A stretch of DNA of 64,000 bases from [Clostridium] clostridioforme AGR2157 (GCF_000424325.1 NZ_AUJR01000028.1:1-64000), one strand, 5' to 3'. Numbered from the stretch's first letter, positions 13,952 through 23,356 are shown. The notes: generated from the letters alone by a model not told the origin. Numbers and translations are program-made.

Positions 13952-16153
13952 ATGAAATCACTTGTAATAGCAGAAAAGCCTTCCGTTGCCCGGGACATTG
14001 CCCGGGTTCTTAAATGTGGGAAAAATATAAACGGCGCCATTGAGGGGGAGCGTTACGTGGTTACCTGGGGACTGGGCCATCTGGTGACCCTGGCAGACCC
14101 GGAGGATTACGATAAGAAGTATAAGGAGTGGAAGATGGAGGACCTTCCCATGATGCCTGAGGTTTTTAAGCTTGAGGTTATCAAGCAGACCTCAAGGCAG
14201 TACCAGGCTGTAAAGAACCAGATTTACCGCGGAGATGTGGGGGACATTATCATTGCCACGGATGCAGGAAGGGAAGGAGAGCTGGTGGCTCGTTTGATTC
14301 TGAAAAAGACAGGGTGCAATAAACCCATCCGGCGTCTGTGGATATCATCCGTGACTGATAAGGCTATCCGGGAGGGATTTGCAAACCTGAAGGACGGAAG
14401 GGAATACAATAACCTGTACGATGCAGCCATGTGCAGGGCAGAGGCGGACTGGCTGGTGGGCATCAATGCCACCAGGGCCCTGACCTGTAAATACAATGCC
14501 CAGCTCTCCTGCGGCCGTGTCCAGACCCCGACCCTTGCCATGATAGCAAAACGGGAGGCGCAGATACGTGCATTTGTTCCCCAGGCATACTTTGGGCTTC
14601 AGGCCAGAAAGGACGGGCTGGTCCTTACATGGCAGGATGCCAGGACAGGCAGCCACCGTTCCTTTGAGCGCGGCCGAATGGAGGGACTGGCCCAGGACCT
14701 TAAGGGGGAGCAGGCCGTTGTGGCTGAGGTAAAGCGGACGCCTAAAAAGGCTTTACCGCCCCTTCTCTATGACCTGACGGAGCTGCAGCGGGATGCCAAT
14801 AAGCGGTTTAATTACTCTGCCAAGGACACGCTGAACATTATGCAGCGCCTCTATGAGAACCATAAAGTCCTGACTTACCCCAGAACCGATTCCAGGTATC
14901 TGAGCGCGGACATTGTCCCGACCATTAAGGAGCGTCTGAAGGCGTGCTCCATCGGCCCATATAAGACGCTGGCTGGCCGCCTGGTAAACCAGCCCATGCC
15001 GGCAAAACCATTTTTTGTGGATAACAGCAAGGTATCAGACCATCATGCCATCATACCGACGGAACAGTTTGTACAGATGGACCATATGACCATTGATGAA
15101 CGCCGGATTTATGATTTGGTGGTGCGCAGGTTCCTGGCTGTGCTGTACCCGCCCTATGAATATGACGAGACCAGCCTTGAAGCGGACATCCGGGGCCAGC
15201 GGTTCATTGCAAAGGGAAGGATTGTAAAGAACCAGGGCTGGAAGGATGCTTACGACACGGCTGTGGATGACGAGGAAGAGGGGGACGAGCCGGAGGTAAA
15301 GGACCAGCAGCTGCCGGACCTGAAGAAGGGGGATGTGTTAAAAGGCCTGTCCATTAAGATGACTGAGGGTAAGACAAAACCGCCTGCCCCGTTTAATGAG
15401 GCAACCCTGCTCTCTGCCATGGAAAATCCCGTGGCGTTCATGGAGACAAAGGATAAGGCCATGGCAAAGACCCTGGGGGAGACCGGCGGTCTGGGAACCG
15501 TTGCCACCAGGGCGGATATTATAGAAAAACTGTTTTCCAGCTTCCTCCTTGAAAAGCGGGGCAAGGATATCTATCTCACATCCAAGGCCAGGCAGCTCCT
15601 GGAGCTGGTGCCTGAGGACCTGAAGAAGCCGGAGCTGACAGCGGACTGGGAGATGAAGCTGTCGGGCATTGCAAAGGGAAGCCTGAAAAGGGGCGCGTTT
15701 ATGAAGGACATCAGGGGATATTCCCAGGAACTGATCCGTCAGATTAAGACAGGGGAGGGCTCCTTCCGCCATGATAACCTGACCAGCACAAAGTGCCCTG
15801 TGTGCGGTAAGCGGATGCTGGCCGTAAAGGGAAGGAACACGGAGATGCTGGTGTGCCAGGACCGGGAGTGCGGCCACCGGGAGGTCATATCACGCACATC
15901 CAATGCCAGATGCCCTGTCTGCCATAAGAAGATGGAGCTTAAGGGCAAGGGGGACGCCCAGATATTTGTGTGCAGGTGCGGTCATAAGGAGAAGCTGAAG
16001 GCCTTTGAGGAGCGCCGGAAAAAGGAAGGCGCCGGCGTGTCAAAAAAAGACGTGGCCCGGTACCTGAACCAGCAGAAAAAGGAAGCCGAGGAGCCGGTTA
16101 ACAATGCATTTGCCAAAGCGCTGGCTGGAATAAATCTGGAGGATAAGGGCTGA
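13952..16153 (+). CDS. topB: DNA topoisomerase III (type IA)
   Basis: A 733-residue type IA topoisomerase that passes single strands through a transient break. The Toprim domain is at the start (LVIAEKPSVARDIA, then ATDAGREGE); the active tyrosine is Y309 in LTYPRTDSRYL. Two C-terminal cysteine clusters resemble topoisomerase zinc fingers (CPVCGKRM...CQDREC and CPVCHKKM...CRCG). ATG 13952 follows AAGGAG; the frame runs 16 codons upstream without a site. It stands alone after the MoxR-VWA pair. Confidence 0.95.
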   Translation: MKSLVIAEKPSVARDIARVLKCGKNINGAIEGERYVVTWGLGHLVTLADPEDYDKKYKEWKMEDLPMMPEVFKLEVIKQTSRQYQAVKNQIYRGDVGDIIIATDAGREGELVARLILKKTGCNKPIRRLWISSVTDKAIREGFANLKDGREYNNLYDAAMCRAEADWLVGINATRALTCKYNAQLSCGRVQTPTLAMIAKREAQIRAFVPQAYFGLQARKDGLVLTWQDARTGSHRSFERGRMEGLAQDLKGEQAVVAEVKRTPKKALPPLLYDLTELQRDANKRFNYSAKDTLNIMQRLYENHKVLTYPRTDSRYLSADIVPTIKERLKACSIGPYKTLAGRLVNQPMPAKPFFVDNSKVSDHHAIIPTEQFVQMDHMTIDERRIYDLVVRRFLAVLYPPYEYDETSLEADIRGQRFIAKGRIVKNQGWKDAYDTAVDDEEEGDEPEVKDQQLPDLKKGDVLKGLSIKMTEGKTKPPAPFNEATLLSAMENPVAFMETKDKAMAKTLGETGGLGTVATRADIIEKLFSSFLLEKRGKDIYLTSKARQLLELVPEDLKKPELTADWEMKLSGIAKGSLKRGAFMKDIRGYSQELIRQIKTGEGSFRHDNLTSTKCPVCGKRMLAVKGRNTEMLVCQDRECGHREVISRTSNARCPVCHKKMELKGKGDAQIFVCRCGHKEKLKAFEERRKKEGAGVSKKDVARYLNQQKKEAEEPVNNAFAKALAGINLEDKG

Positions 16154-16178
16154 TGGCATCCTTCCCATAAAAGCATGG

Positions 16179-16208
16179 TTGCGTGAAACCGGGAAAGGGT
16201 GGTATACT
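16179..16208 (+). promoter_or_regulatory. Promoter of the cysteine-cluster protein gene
   Basis: TTGCGT (16179-16184) and TATACT (16203-16208), 18 bp apart, 26 bp after topB ends. Confidence 0.5.
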
Positions 16209-16257
16209 ATCTGTTAGAAATAATATGGAAACTGTTGGAAAGGGATTACTGGGAGAT

Positions 16258-16944
16258 ATGGAACGTGCGGTCAGTTTGGAGGAGATATCCGACGGGAAAT
16301 TATATGGTATCAATGATATGGTGAGGGCTGACAGCGGCGGCTGTGAAGGCTGTTCTGCCTGCTGCCACGGCATGGGTTCATCCATCATGCTGGACCCTCT
16401 GGATATGTTCCGCCTTACGGTGAACCTGGGGATGACCCCGGAACAGCTTCTGGCAGGTCCTCTTGAGATGAATGTGGTGGATGGCATTATCCTGCCCAAC
16501 ATCCGGATGACGGGTCAGGATGAGTCCTGTTCTTTCCTGAACAGTGAGGGCAGGTGCGGTATCCATCCTTACAGGCCGGGGTTCTGCCGCCTCTTCCCCC
16601 TGGGAAGACTGTATGAGAACCGGTCCTTCAGCTACTTCCTGCAGGTCCATGAGTGTCCCAGGGAGAACAGAAGCAAGGTAAAGATCCGCAAGTGGATTGA
16701 TACCCCGGATGTGAAGGAATATGAGAAGTTTGTAAATGACTGGCATTACTTTCTCAAGGACCTGGGAAAGGGACTGGAGGAAAATGGGAACCCGGACATC
16801 AGGAAAACGGTGGATATGTATGTGCTGAAGCAGTTTTACATAACTCCTTACAGCAGCGGGGAAGGGTTCTATCCCCAGTTTTACAGGCGGATTACAGAGG
16901 CCTCTGAGTTTGCGGGACGTTTTGGAATCAAAACCAGCCTTTAA
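16258..16944 (+). CDS. YkgJ-family cysteine cluster protein
   Basis: A 228-residue protein with the CxxCxxCC-type zinc/iron-chelating domain. The cluster is CEGCSACCHGMG near residue 27, followed by CSFLNSEGRCGIHPYRPGFCRLFP and a later HECP. Such proteins are thought to bind metal or Fe-S, but their role is not established. Start ATG 16258 (MERAVSLEEISDGKLYG) has GGGAG 2 bp away and GGAAAGGG further up; ATG 16225 is the alternative. Confidence 0.75.
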   Translation: MERAVSLEEISDGKLYGINDMVRADSGGCEGCSACCHGMGSSIMLDPLDMFRLTVNLGMTPEQLLAGPLEMNVVDGIILPNIRMTGQDESCSFLNSEGRCGIHPYRPGFCRLFPLGRLYENRSFSYFLQVHECPRENRSKVKIRKWIDTPDVKEYEKFVNDWHYFLKDLGKGLEENGNPDIRKTVDMYVLKQFYITPYSSGEGFYPQFYRRITEASEFAGRFGIKTSL

Positions 16945-16987
16945 AAGCGGTTTCCGGATATCAAAAAATTGACAGGAGGAACATCAT

Positions 16988-17527
16988 ATGGAATTAGACG
17001 CAGTATTGAGGGAAAGAAGAAGCATGAGAAAGTATCAGCCGGACAGGAAAGTGAGCCGTGAACAGGTGGAGGAGATCCTTGAGGCAGCCACCCTTGCGCC
17101 GTCCTGGAAGAATTCACAGACAGCCAGATACTATGTGGTTATGTCAGATGACATGCTGAAAAAGGTAAAGGAAACCTGCCTTCCATCCTTTAACCAGACA
17201 AACTGCAAGGATGCGCCTGTGCTGATTGTGGCATCCTTTGTTAAAAACCGCTCTGGATATGACAATGACGGAACCCCTTCCAATGAGCTGGGAAACGGCT
17301 GGGGCTGCTACGATTTGGGGATGCATAACCAGAACCTGCTGCTGAAGGCAAAGGATTTGGGCCTGGATACCCTGGTCATGGGAATAAGGGATGCTGATAA
17401 GCTGAGGGAACTGCTCTCCATCGGGGAGGACCAGGATGTGGTGGCGGTCATTGCCCTGGGATATGGCGCAGCTGACCCTCAGATGCCAAAGCGCAGCACG
17501 GCCCAGGAGATTGCCAGGTTCTATTAA
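16988..17527 (+). CDS. Nitroreductase-family flavoprotein
   Basis: A 179-residue FMN-dependent NAD(P)H oxidoreductase of the nitroreductase fold. RRSMRKYQPDRKVS and APSWKNSQ at the N-terminus and the late VMGIRDADKL segment match the family; the GWGCYDLGMHNQNLLL helix is at the dimer interface. Length is on the short side but normal. AGGAGG lies 8-9 bp ahead of the ATG. Natural substrate unknown. Confidence 0.88.
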   Translation: MELDAVLRERRSMRKYQPDRKVSREQVEEILEAATLAPSWKNSQTARYYVVMSDDMLKKVKETCLPSFNQTNCKDAPVLIVASFVKNRSGYDNDGTPSNELGNGWGCYDLGMHNQNLLLKAKDLGLDTLVMGIRDADKLRELLSIGEDQDVVAVIALGYGAADPQMPKRSTAQEIARFY

Positions 17528-17545
17528 TCAGCGTGGAGGTAAGGC

Positions 17546-17617
17546 ATGGACAGGATTACTTCCCTATACAAGGGGGCCGGATATCCTGCGCAGGCTCTGG
17601 TGCAAATGGATGCTTAA
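17546..17617 (+). CDS. Possible 23-residue peptide or truncated gene start
   Basis: ATG 17546 follows an excellent GGAGGTAAGGC site, but the frame ends after 23 codons (MDRITSLYKGAGYPAQALVQ...). Shortly after the stop another frame reads NVGVDQEEDVFMETGKPESE, which looks like the acidic tail of a real protein. A one-gene reading with a small indel is plausible; so is a true short peptide. It lies inside the nitroreductase transcript before its terminator. Confidence 0.3.
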   Translation: MDRITSLYKGAGYPAQALVQMDA

Positions 17618-17662
17618 CGTGGGTGTGGACCAGGAAGAAGATGTCTTCATGGAGACAGGAAA

Positions 17663-17696
17663 GCCGGAAAGCGAGATTCGTTTTCCGGCCTTTTTT
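17663..17696 (+). terminator. Terminator after the nitroreductase transcript
   Basis: GCCGGAAA (17663-17670) pairs with TTTCCGGC (17682-17689), followed by CTTTTTT. It faces the convergent SGNH hydrolase gene ending at 17702. Confidence 0.8.
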
Positions 17697-17701
17697 CACC
17701 C

Positions 17702-18337
17702 CTACGGTTCAAAATACCCCTTCACCACCTCAGCGATTCCCTCAGCCAATGCCCCATGGTTCTTTGCGTCCATGTGAAGCTGGTCTATGCTGCTGGGGCC
17801 TGCCAGGGATGCGGCATCCAGGAAAAGACAGCCCTCAGCCTTTGCCAGTTCCTGATAGAGCGGCGCAAGGGCCATTGATTTACCGGTTGCGGTTTCATCA
17901 AAACTGACATATGGGCAGTGCTCCATGTCATTTCCTATATGGATAGGGGATATCACCAGAATCTTAGGCTTCTTATAACCCTCCCCATAATCAAATCCCT
18001 GTACCGTGTGACACAGGTTTTCCATTCCCTTAGTTATAACCCTGGGCGAGGCATGAAAATGTGCCTTGCAGTCATTAGTGCCCAGGAACAGAATGACCAG
18101 GTCCAGCGGTTTATGGCTCTGGAGCGCCATGGGAAGTGCCTGGATGCCGCACCGTCCGGGCTCCAGCGGGTCATCCCAGACCGTGGTGCGTCCGCCCATT
18201 CCTTCCTCGATCACATAATATTCAGGTCCCAGAAGAACCTGAAGACGTCCGGGCCAGCGGGTATTTAAGGAATGGCGTCCTCCTTTGGGATTGGTCCCGA
18301 ATGTGTTGGAGTCGCCGAAGCAGAGAATATTTATCAT
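17702..18337 (-). CDS. SGNH/GDSL hydrolase (arylesterase-like)
   Basis: A 211-residue cytoplasmic esterase/lipase-fold hydrolase. Block I is CFGDSNTFG (serine nucleophile), the glycine and asparagine blocks are GMGGRT and LGTNDC, and the Asp-His pair is DQLHMDAKNH. The start at 18337 follows AAGGAGG on the minus strand; the frame extends 17 residues further upstream without support. Acts probably on acyl or acetyl esters; substrate unknown. Confidence 0.88.
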   Translation of the reverse strand: MINILCFGDSNTFGTNPKGGRHSLNTRWPGRLQVLLGPEYYVIEEGMGGRTTVWDDPLEPGRCGIQALPMALQSHKPLDLVILFLGTNDCKAHFHASPRVITKGMENLCHTVQGFDYGEGYKKPKILVISPIHIGNDMEHCPYVSFDETATGKSMALAPLYQELAKAEGCLFLDAASLAGPSSIDQLHMDAKNHGALAEGIAEVVKGYFEP

Positions 18338-18473
18338 AGACAGAACCTCCTTATTGCATGGTTTAACTGTTCCTATCAGTAACCACACTTTTCTCCTATG
18401 ATATCACAAGTAATGGAAAAATGGATTACTTTATGATAAAATAAACGAAACTGTAACAGGAGGAAATATCTAT

Positions 18474-19478
18474 ATGGATAAGATTTCTAAGGGATTTGTG
18501 GGCAGGACGGTGCGAGCTGTTCTGTTCATTATTCTTATCATTGCATTCTGCACTGCCATATCCAGCGCAGGCATATATCTGGCATCCAGATTTGGGCTGA
18601 CCCAGTCCAGGGAGCAGGTGCCGCTGACAGCTCTTTACCTGGGAAATGAAGGAAAAGTGGAGCTTCCGGGACGTGGAAAAATGGTGGAGGGAAACGGATG
18701 GAGACTGAGAAATTCCAGGGACAGCTATACGCTGACATTGGATAATGCGGTTATAGAAAACGCAGCTGAAAAAAACGCAGTTGAAAAAGATACATCTGAA
18801 GAAAACACAGTCATGGAAAATACGGAGTCCTCCCGGCCCGCGGTTGATATAACAGGGGACTTAACCATTGAGTTAAAGGAAGGCAGCGGCAGCTGGCTCC
18901 GATCAGAAGGCGCAGGCATACGCATACATTCAGGCACCCTGGTCATCCGGGGAAAGGGAAGCCTGGACATTGAAGCCGGAACAGCAGGCATCTTGGGGAA
19001 TAGAACGGAAAACAGTCAGGCTGCCCTGCGCCTGGAGGGCGGACAGCTGGATATAAAGGGAACGTATGCGGGAATATCGTGTCCGGAGGTGGATATTGCC
19101 GGAGGAACCGGTGCAGTTTCAGCTGCGGGCCAATCCGGAATCGGACTTTATTCATGCAGGCTCAAAGTGGAAGAATCAGAGGGGGAGATAACAGCAGAGG
19201 GCAGCGGTGCGGCGGTACTGGCAGGCGGCAGCGGGGAGATGAAGCCATCCATAAAGGTGGATGAAAAAGTGACGGCAGGGCCTGGCAATGTCCGAATCGT
19301 GGAGCTTGACGCTGCCCGGTTAGAAAACGCGTCAGGCCATGAGGAAGAAATCGGGGGATGGATGGAAGGCGCGCATTCTGCCCTTCTTACATATTCGTCA
19401 GAGGATATGGTTACTTATAATGAAGATACATTCTGTTTTGACGGTTCAGCTAAAATGCTCAGGTTTGCCGCCAAATAA
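18474..19478 (+). CDS. Membrane-anchored beta-solenoid-like protein of unknown function
   Basis: A 334-residue protein with one N-terminal membrane segment (AVLFIILIIAFCTAISSAGIY), then an extracytoplasmic region. A short acidic repeat (VIENAAEKNAVEKDTSEENTV) precedes repeated turns of the type DLTIELKEGSG, TLVIRGKGSLDI, LRLEGGQLDIKG and VDIAGGTGAVSA, each about 18-25 residues. This resembles the parallel beta-helix of clostridial carbohydrate-binding (Cthe_2159-like) proteins. AGGAGG precedes the ATG. Function is not known; binding of a wall or plant glycan is a guess. Confidence 0.6.
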   Translation: MDKISKGFVGRTVRAVLFIILIIAFCTAISSAGIYLASRFGLTQSREQVPLTALYLGNEGKVELPGRGKMVEGNGWRLRNSRDSYTLTLDNAVIENAAEKNAVEKDTSEENTVMENTESSRPAVDITGDLTIELKEGSGSWLRSEGAGIRIHSGTLVIRGKGSLDIEAGTAGILGNRTENSQAALRLEGGQLDIKGTYAGISCPEVDIAGGTGAVSAAGQSGIGLYSCRLKVEESEGEITAEGSGAAVLAGGSGEMKPSIKVDEKVTAGPGNVRIVELDAARLENASGHEEEIGGWMEGAHSALLTYSSEDMVTYNEDTFCFDGSAKMLRFAAK

Positions 19479-19505
19479 GGAAATAGAACAGATGGAGGAA
19501 TGAAG

Positions 19506-19862
19506 ATGAATCTTACCGTATTATGCTACAAAAAATGCTCTACCTGCCAGAAGGCTTTAAAGTGGCTGGATGCCAATGGAATTGCCTATGCAGAAAGGCC
19601 TATCAAGGAGCAGAATCCCACCCTGGAGGAATTAAGGGAATGGTACGGGATGAGCGGGCTTTCGCTGAAGCGTTTCTTTAATACCAGCGGAAATATCTAC
19701 AAGGAAATGTCTCTGAAAGACAAACTGCCGTCCATGAGTGAGGACGAGCAGCTGGCGCTTCTGGCCACGGACGGGATGCTGGTGAAAAGACCGCTGGTGG
19801 TGGGAGACGGCTTCGTGCTCACCGGATTCAAGGAGGCGGAGTGGAAGGAAAAACTGCTGTAG
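19506..19862 (+). CDS. ArsC/Spx-family thioredoxin-fold protein
   Basis: A 118-residue ArsC-like protein. CSTCQKALKWL gives the N-terminal CxxC typical of Spx/YffB relatives, and GLSLKRFFNTSG and KRPLVVGDG match the family; the RPI-like loop (RPIKEQ) is present early. Arsenate reductase, Spx-type regulator or an uncharacterised reductase are all possible; no ars genes are near. ATG 19506 gives 7 bp from GGAGG, while ATG 19500 nearly touches it. Confidence 0.8.
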   Translation: MNLTVLCYKKCSTCQKALKWLDANGIAYAERPIKEQNPTLEELREWYGMSGLSLKRFFNTSGNIYKEMSLKDKLPSMSEDEQLALLATDGMLVKRPLVVGDGFVLTGFKEAEWKEKLL

Positions 19863-19895
19863 AATTTAACACAGTAACATAATCAACCAAACATG

Positions 19896-19945
19896 AAATG
19901 CCGGAAGATGCACCTTATTAAAAGTGCGTTCTCCCGGCATTTTTT
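19896..19945 (+). terminator. Terminator after the ArsC-like gene
   Basis: AAATGCCGG (19896-19904) pairs with CCGGCATTT (19934-19942), with an inner GCAC/GTGC helix, followed by T residues. It also faces the convergent pdaA gene. Confidence 0.8.
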
Positions 19946-20018
19946 CATGATATTTATAGTTCCATGATATTTATTTTTGAATGATATGTATGGAACACGC
20001 AGTAAGGAACAGACATTT

Positions 20019-20855
20019 TTATGCCTGGTCAGCCGCCACCAAATCATCCAGGGTTCCAAAATGATACCCCATTTCCTCCCACTTGGTCAGGAGTTCATCC
20101 AGAATCTGCCCGTTTGTCTTGGAGGTGCTGTGAAGCAGGACAATGGCGCCGGGGTGAATGCGGGTCAGCAGCTTTTTGAAGGCCTCCTCTTTGGTTGGCT
20201 GCTTATCTTCATACCAGTCCACATAGGCCAGACTCCAGAAAAAAGTCTTATAGCCCATGTCATTGGCCATTTTCAGGTTGCTTTCACTGTATTTGCCCTG
20301 GGGGGGACGGTAATATTTTTTCATTGGCTGTCCCGTTGTCTGCTGGTACAGGGTTTCCAGGTCATTCAGTTCCTTTTCAAAGGCCTCCTTGGTGGAGATT
20401 TTCGACATATCCGGATGGTGGAAGGTATGGTTTCCCACATTGTGGCCCTCGGCTACCATTCGTTTTACCAGGTCCGGGCTGGTCTGCAGATAATTTCCAA
20501 CCAGGAAAAAGGTGGCGTGTACATTGTGTTTTTTCAGGGCGTCCAGGATGGCGGCTGTGTTTCCGTTTTCATAACCGGCGTCAAAGGTCAGGTAGATGAC
20601 CTTATCCTGGGTATTCTGGGCATAGTAGGCATTGAACTGCTTCAGATAGTCCGCGGTGGCATTTCCAACGGGCATCTGACCCTCGCCCGGGAAACTAAGT
20701 CCCCAGTTGCCGTCGGCTGATGTGGTCACTGCTTCGGGAGGACGATTGTATTCCACTACCTGGGCAGCCAGCCGTCCGGCACAAAAGGCCAGGGCAAACA
20801 GAAGGGTGGTCTGTAACAGCTTCTTCATGGGAAGTCTTCTGAGTCTGTTTTTCAT
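20019..20855 (-). CDS. pdaA: PdaA-type polysaccharide (peptidoglycan) deacetylase
   Basis: A 278-residue exported NodB-fold deacetylase. After a signal peptide or anchor (KLLQTTLLFALAFCAGRLA), the motifs are LTFDAGYENG, NHTFHHP, RPPQGKYS and LLHSTSK. PdaA enzymes deacetylate N-acetylmuramate so that muramic delta-lactam, the hallmark of spore cortex, can form; the reduced metal motif (DAGYEN rather than DD) is that subgroup's form. This supports a spore-former. ATG 20855 is taken; an ATG ten codons later is possible. Confidence 0.88.
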   Translation of the reverse strand: MKNRLRRLPMKKLLQTTLLFALAFCAGRLAAQVVEYNRPPEAVTTSADGNWGLSFPGEGQMPVGNATADYLKQFNAYYAQNTQDKVIYLTFDAGYENGNTAAILDALKKHNVHATFFLVGNYLQTSPDLVKRMVAEGHNVGNHTFHHPDMSKISTKEAFEKELNDLETLYQQTTGQPMKKYYRPPQGKYSESNLKMANDMGYKTFFWSLAYVDWYEDKQPTKEEAFKKLLTRIHPGAIVLLHSTSKTNGQILDELLTKWEEMGYHFGTLDDLVAADQA

Positions 20856-21055
20856 AAAGGATAGGTCCTGTTTCAGAAGTAATTACTTTAAATATATAGA
20901 AACAGAGGCCGTATTATTCCCGGAACCAGCAAAAGAAGGGGTTTTGCTTACCGTGGGGGAGGTATTGCCGGAGACTGCGGCGGATTCCGGGGGTTGATAA
21001 AAACGGGGACGATCCACGGATAATCAGGTACCATAATCCGGCATATAAATCACCA

Positions 21056-21084
21056 TTGTTTTATTATTTCGGATTTGTTATAAT
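21056..21084 (+). promoter_or_regulatory. Promoter of recQ with a long leader
   Basis: TTGTTT (21056-21061) and TATAAT (21079-21084), 17 bp apart. It leaves a leader of about 170 nt with several short hairpins (for example CAGC/GCTG near 21130 and GGCG/CGCC near 21195) that I cannot assign. Between pdaA and this promoter no gene is seen. Confidence 0.6.
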
Positions 21085-21262
21085 GAATTACATCTATAAT
21101 GTTTAATCGGTTTAATCTGCTTTAGACAGCAGGTCCGCTGCGGGGCATATTCGCCATTTTTCCATGGTTCTGAAGCATAGCTGAAGATAAGTCTGGCGCT
21201 AAACGCCGGGAACAGGGACTACTGGGTTCTTTTATGCCGGAGCAATACAGAGGAGTTTGATT

Positions 21263-23146
21263 ATGACACAATATGAGATATTAAAACATTATTTTGGTTA
21301 TGACACATTCAGGGATGGGCAGGATGTGCTGATCCAGAGCATTCTGGAAGGAAGGGACGTGCTGGGAATCATGCCCACTGGGGCCGGAAAATCCCTTTGT
21401 TATCAAATCCCTGCCCTTATGATGGATGGAATCACGCTGGTCATTTCCCCGCTTATTTCCCTGATGAAGGACCAGGTAAGCAGCTTAAACCAGGTGGGAA
21501 TCCTGGCTGCTTACATTAACAGTTCGCTGACAGCGGCACAGTATTATAAGGTACTAGACCTGGCCAGGGCCGGCAGATATCCGATTATCTATGTTGCTCC
21601 GGAGCGCTTGATGTCTGAGGATTTCCTGCGGTTTGCACTGAGCAGCCAGGTAAAGATATCCATGGTAGCTGTGGACGAGGCCCATTGCGTATCACAGTGG
21701 GGCCAGGATTTCAGACCCAGTTATCTGAAAATAGTGGATTTCATAAACCAGCTTCCGGACCGGCCCGTTGTAAGCGCATTTACAGCCACCGCCACAGCGC
21801 AGGTGCGGGATGACATCATCGACATACTCATGCTCAGAAATCCCCAGGTCATGACCACGGGCTTTAACCGGCCGAATCTCTACTTTGGCGTACAGTCCCC
21901 CAAGGATAAATATGCCACCATGGTAAATTACCTGGAACGCCATAAGGGGGAAAGCGGTATCATCTATTGCCTGACCAGGAAAGTGGTGGAGGAGGTCTGC
22001 AGCCAGTTGATTCGGGAAGGATTTTCCGTTACCCGGTATCATGCGGGCTTAAGCGACAGTGAGCGCAGGCATAACCAGGAGGATTTTATATATGACCGGG
22101 CCCAGATCATGGTTGCCACCAATGCCTTTGGCATGGGGATTGACAAGTCGAATGTCAGGTTTGTGGTGCATTATAACATGCCGAAGAACATGGAATCGTA
22201 TTACCAGGAGGCCGGCAGGGCAGGAAGGGATGGTGAGCCCTCAGAGTGCATCCTTCTGTACGGCGGCCAGGATGTGGTAACCAATCAGTTCTTTATTGAC
22301 CATAACCAGGACAACGAGGCGTTGGACCCCGTAACCCGGGAGATTGTCATGGAGCGGGACAGGGAACGCCTGCGGAAGATGACATTTTACTGCTTTACAA
22401 ATGAATGCCTGAGAGATTACATACTGAGATATTTTGGGGAGTATGGAAGCAATTACTGCGGCAATTGCTCCAACTGTCTGAGCCAGTTTGAGACAGTGGA
22501 TGTGACGGATATTTCCCGGATACTGATTGGATGTGTGGAGAGCTGCCGGCAGAGGTACGGAACCAATGTGATTATTGATACGGTCCGCGGTGCCAACACA
22601 GCGAAGATACGCAATTACAGGATGGATGGGAACCCGCATTATGGGGAGCTGGCAAATGTACCGGCCTACAGGCTGCGCCAGGTTATGAACCATCTGATGC
22701 TGAACGGATATCTGGCAGTGACAAACGATGAGTATGCGATTGTGAAATTGACAGGAAAGTCAAAGGGGATCCTGGAAGAAGGAGAGCAGGTGGTCATGAA
22801 GATGGCCAGGGAAGCGGAGCATCCCGCCAAAGTGGCCGGCGCAAGTGCCGGAAAGGGAAGAAAAGGCAGGAAGGGGCTGGCCGCAGCGGGAGGCGCAGAG
22901 TTTACGGAAGCAGACGAAATGCTGTTTGAGAAGCTGCGCGCTGTCAGGACAGAGATTGCAAAGGAAGAAAAGGTGCCGCCTTATATTGTATTTTCAGATA
23001 AGACTTTGACTCATATGTGCATCATGAAGCCGGCTACCAAAGCGGAGATGCTGGATGTTTCAGGCGTGGGAGAGTTTAAGTATGAGAAGTACGGGGAGCG
23101 TTTTTTGGCTTGTGTGCAGGCGGAAATGGATAACCAGCGACAGTGA
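21263..23146 (+). CDS. recQ: ATP-dependent DNA helicase RecQ
   Basis: A 627-residue 3'-5' DNA helicase. Walker A PTGAGKS (about 38-44), DEAH box (138-141) followed by CVSQWGQDFRPSY, and motif VI QEAGRAGRDG are clear. The zinc site CFTNECLRDYIL...CGNCSNC and winged-helix region follow, then a basic Ala/Gly/Lys linker (about 525-545) and an HRDC domain (ADEMLFEKLRAVRTEIA). ATG 21263 follows AGAGGAG; a TTG two codons earlier is in frame. Confidence 0.95.
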   Translation: MTQYEILKHYFGYDTFRDGQDVLIQSILEGRDVLGIMPTGAGKSLCYQIPALMMDGITLVISPLISLMKDQVSSLNQVGILAAYINSSLTAAQYYKVLDLARAGRYPIIYVAPERLMSEDFLRFALSSQVKISMVAVDEAHCVSQWGQDFRPSYLKIVDFINQLPDRPVVSAFTATATAQVRDDIIDILMLRNPQVMTTGFNRPNLYFGVQSPKDKYATMVNYLERHKGESGIIYCLTRKVVEEVCSQLIREGFSVTRYHAGLSDSERRHNQEDFIYDRAQIMVATNAFGMGIDKSNVRFVVHYNMPKNMESYYQEAGRAGRDGEPSECILLYGGQDVVTNQFFIDHNQDNEALDPVTREIVMERDRERLRKMTFYCFTNECLRDYILRYFGEYGSNYCGNCSNCLSQFETVDVTDISRILIGCVESCRQRYGTNVIIDTVRGANTAKIRNYRMDGNPHYGELANVPAYRLRQVMNHLMLNGYLAVTNDEYAIVKLTGKSKGILEEGEQVVMKMAREAEHPAKVAGASAGKGRKGRKGLAAAGGAEFTEADEMLFEKLRAVRTEIAKEEKVPPYIVFSDKTLTHMCIMKPATKAEMLDVSGVGEFKYEKYGERFLACVQAEMDNQRQ

Positions 23147-23171
23147 TGCGTTCGACGACTGCCGCTGGAGT

Positions 23172-23213
23172 AAAGAAAAGCAGAAACGGCTGGCAGGCTG
23201 TTCTGCTTTCTTT
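23172..23213 (+). terminator. Terminator after recQ
   Basis: AAAGAAAAGCAGAA (23172-23185) pairs with TTCTGCTTTCTTT (23201-23213) with one bulged A, followed by ATTTGTTT. Confidence 0.65.
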
Positions 23214-23311
23214 ATTTGTTTAAACAGTCAGTTTTTCAAAATTTAAAAAGAGCTGCAGAAAGCAGTGGTCTGACAGAAGAATTTTACAGGAATGTAAGGG
23301 AATAGAATAAT

Positions 23312-23329
23312 TGATTAAAATGATTAAAA
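23312..23329. repeat. Tandem TGATTAAAA repeat upstream of the sulfoglycolysis promoter
   Basis: TGATTAAAA occurs at 23312-23320 and again at 23321-23329, about 28 bp ahead of the -35 box. It could be a regulator site. Confidence 0.4.
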
Positions 23330-23356
23330 AATTGTTGTATAAATGAGAAAAAGTGA

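Noticed and set aside
20707-20997. Plus-strand frame of 96 codons opposite the start of pdaA
   Set aside because: It begins antisense to the pdaA signal peptide and has no ribosome site or family match.
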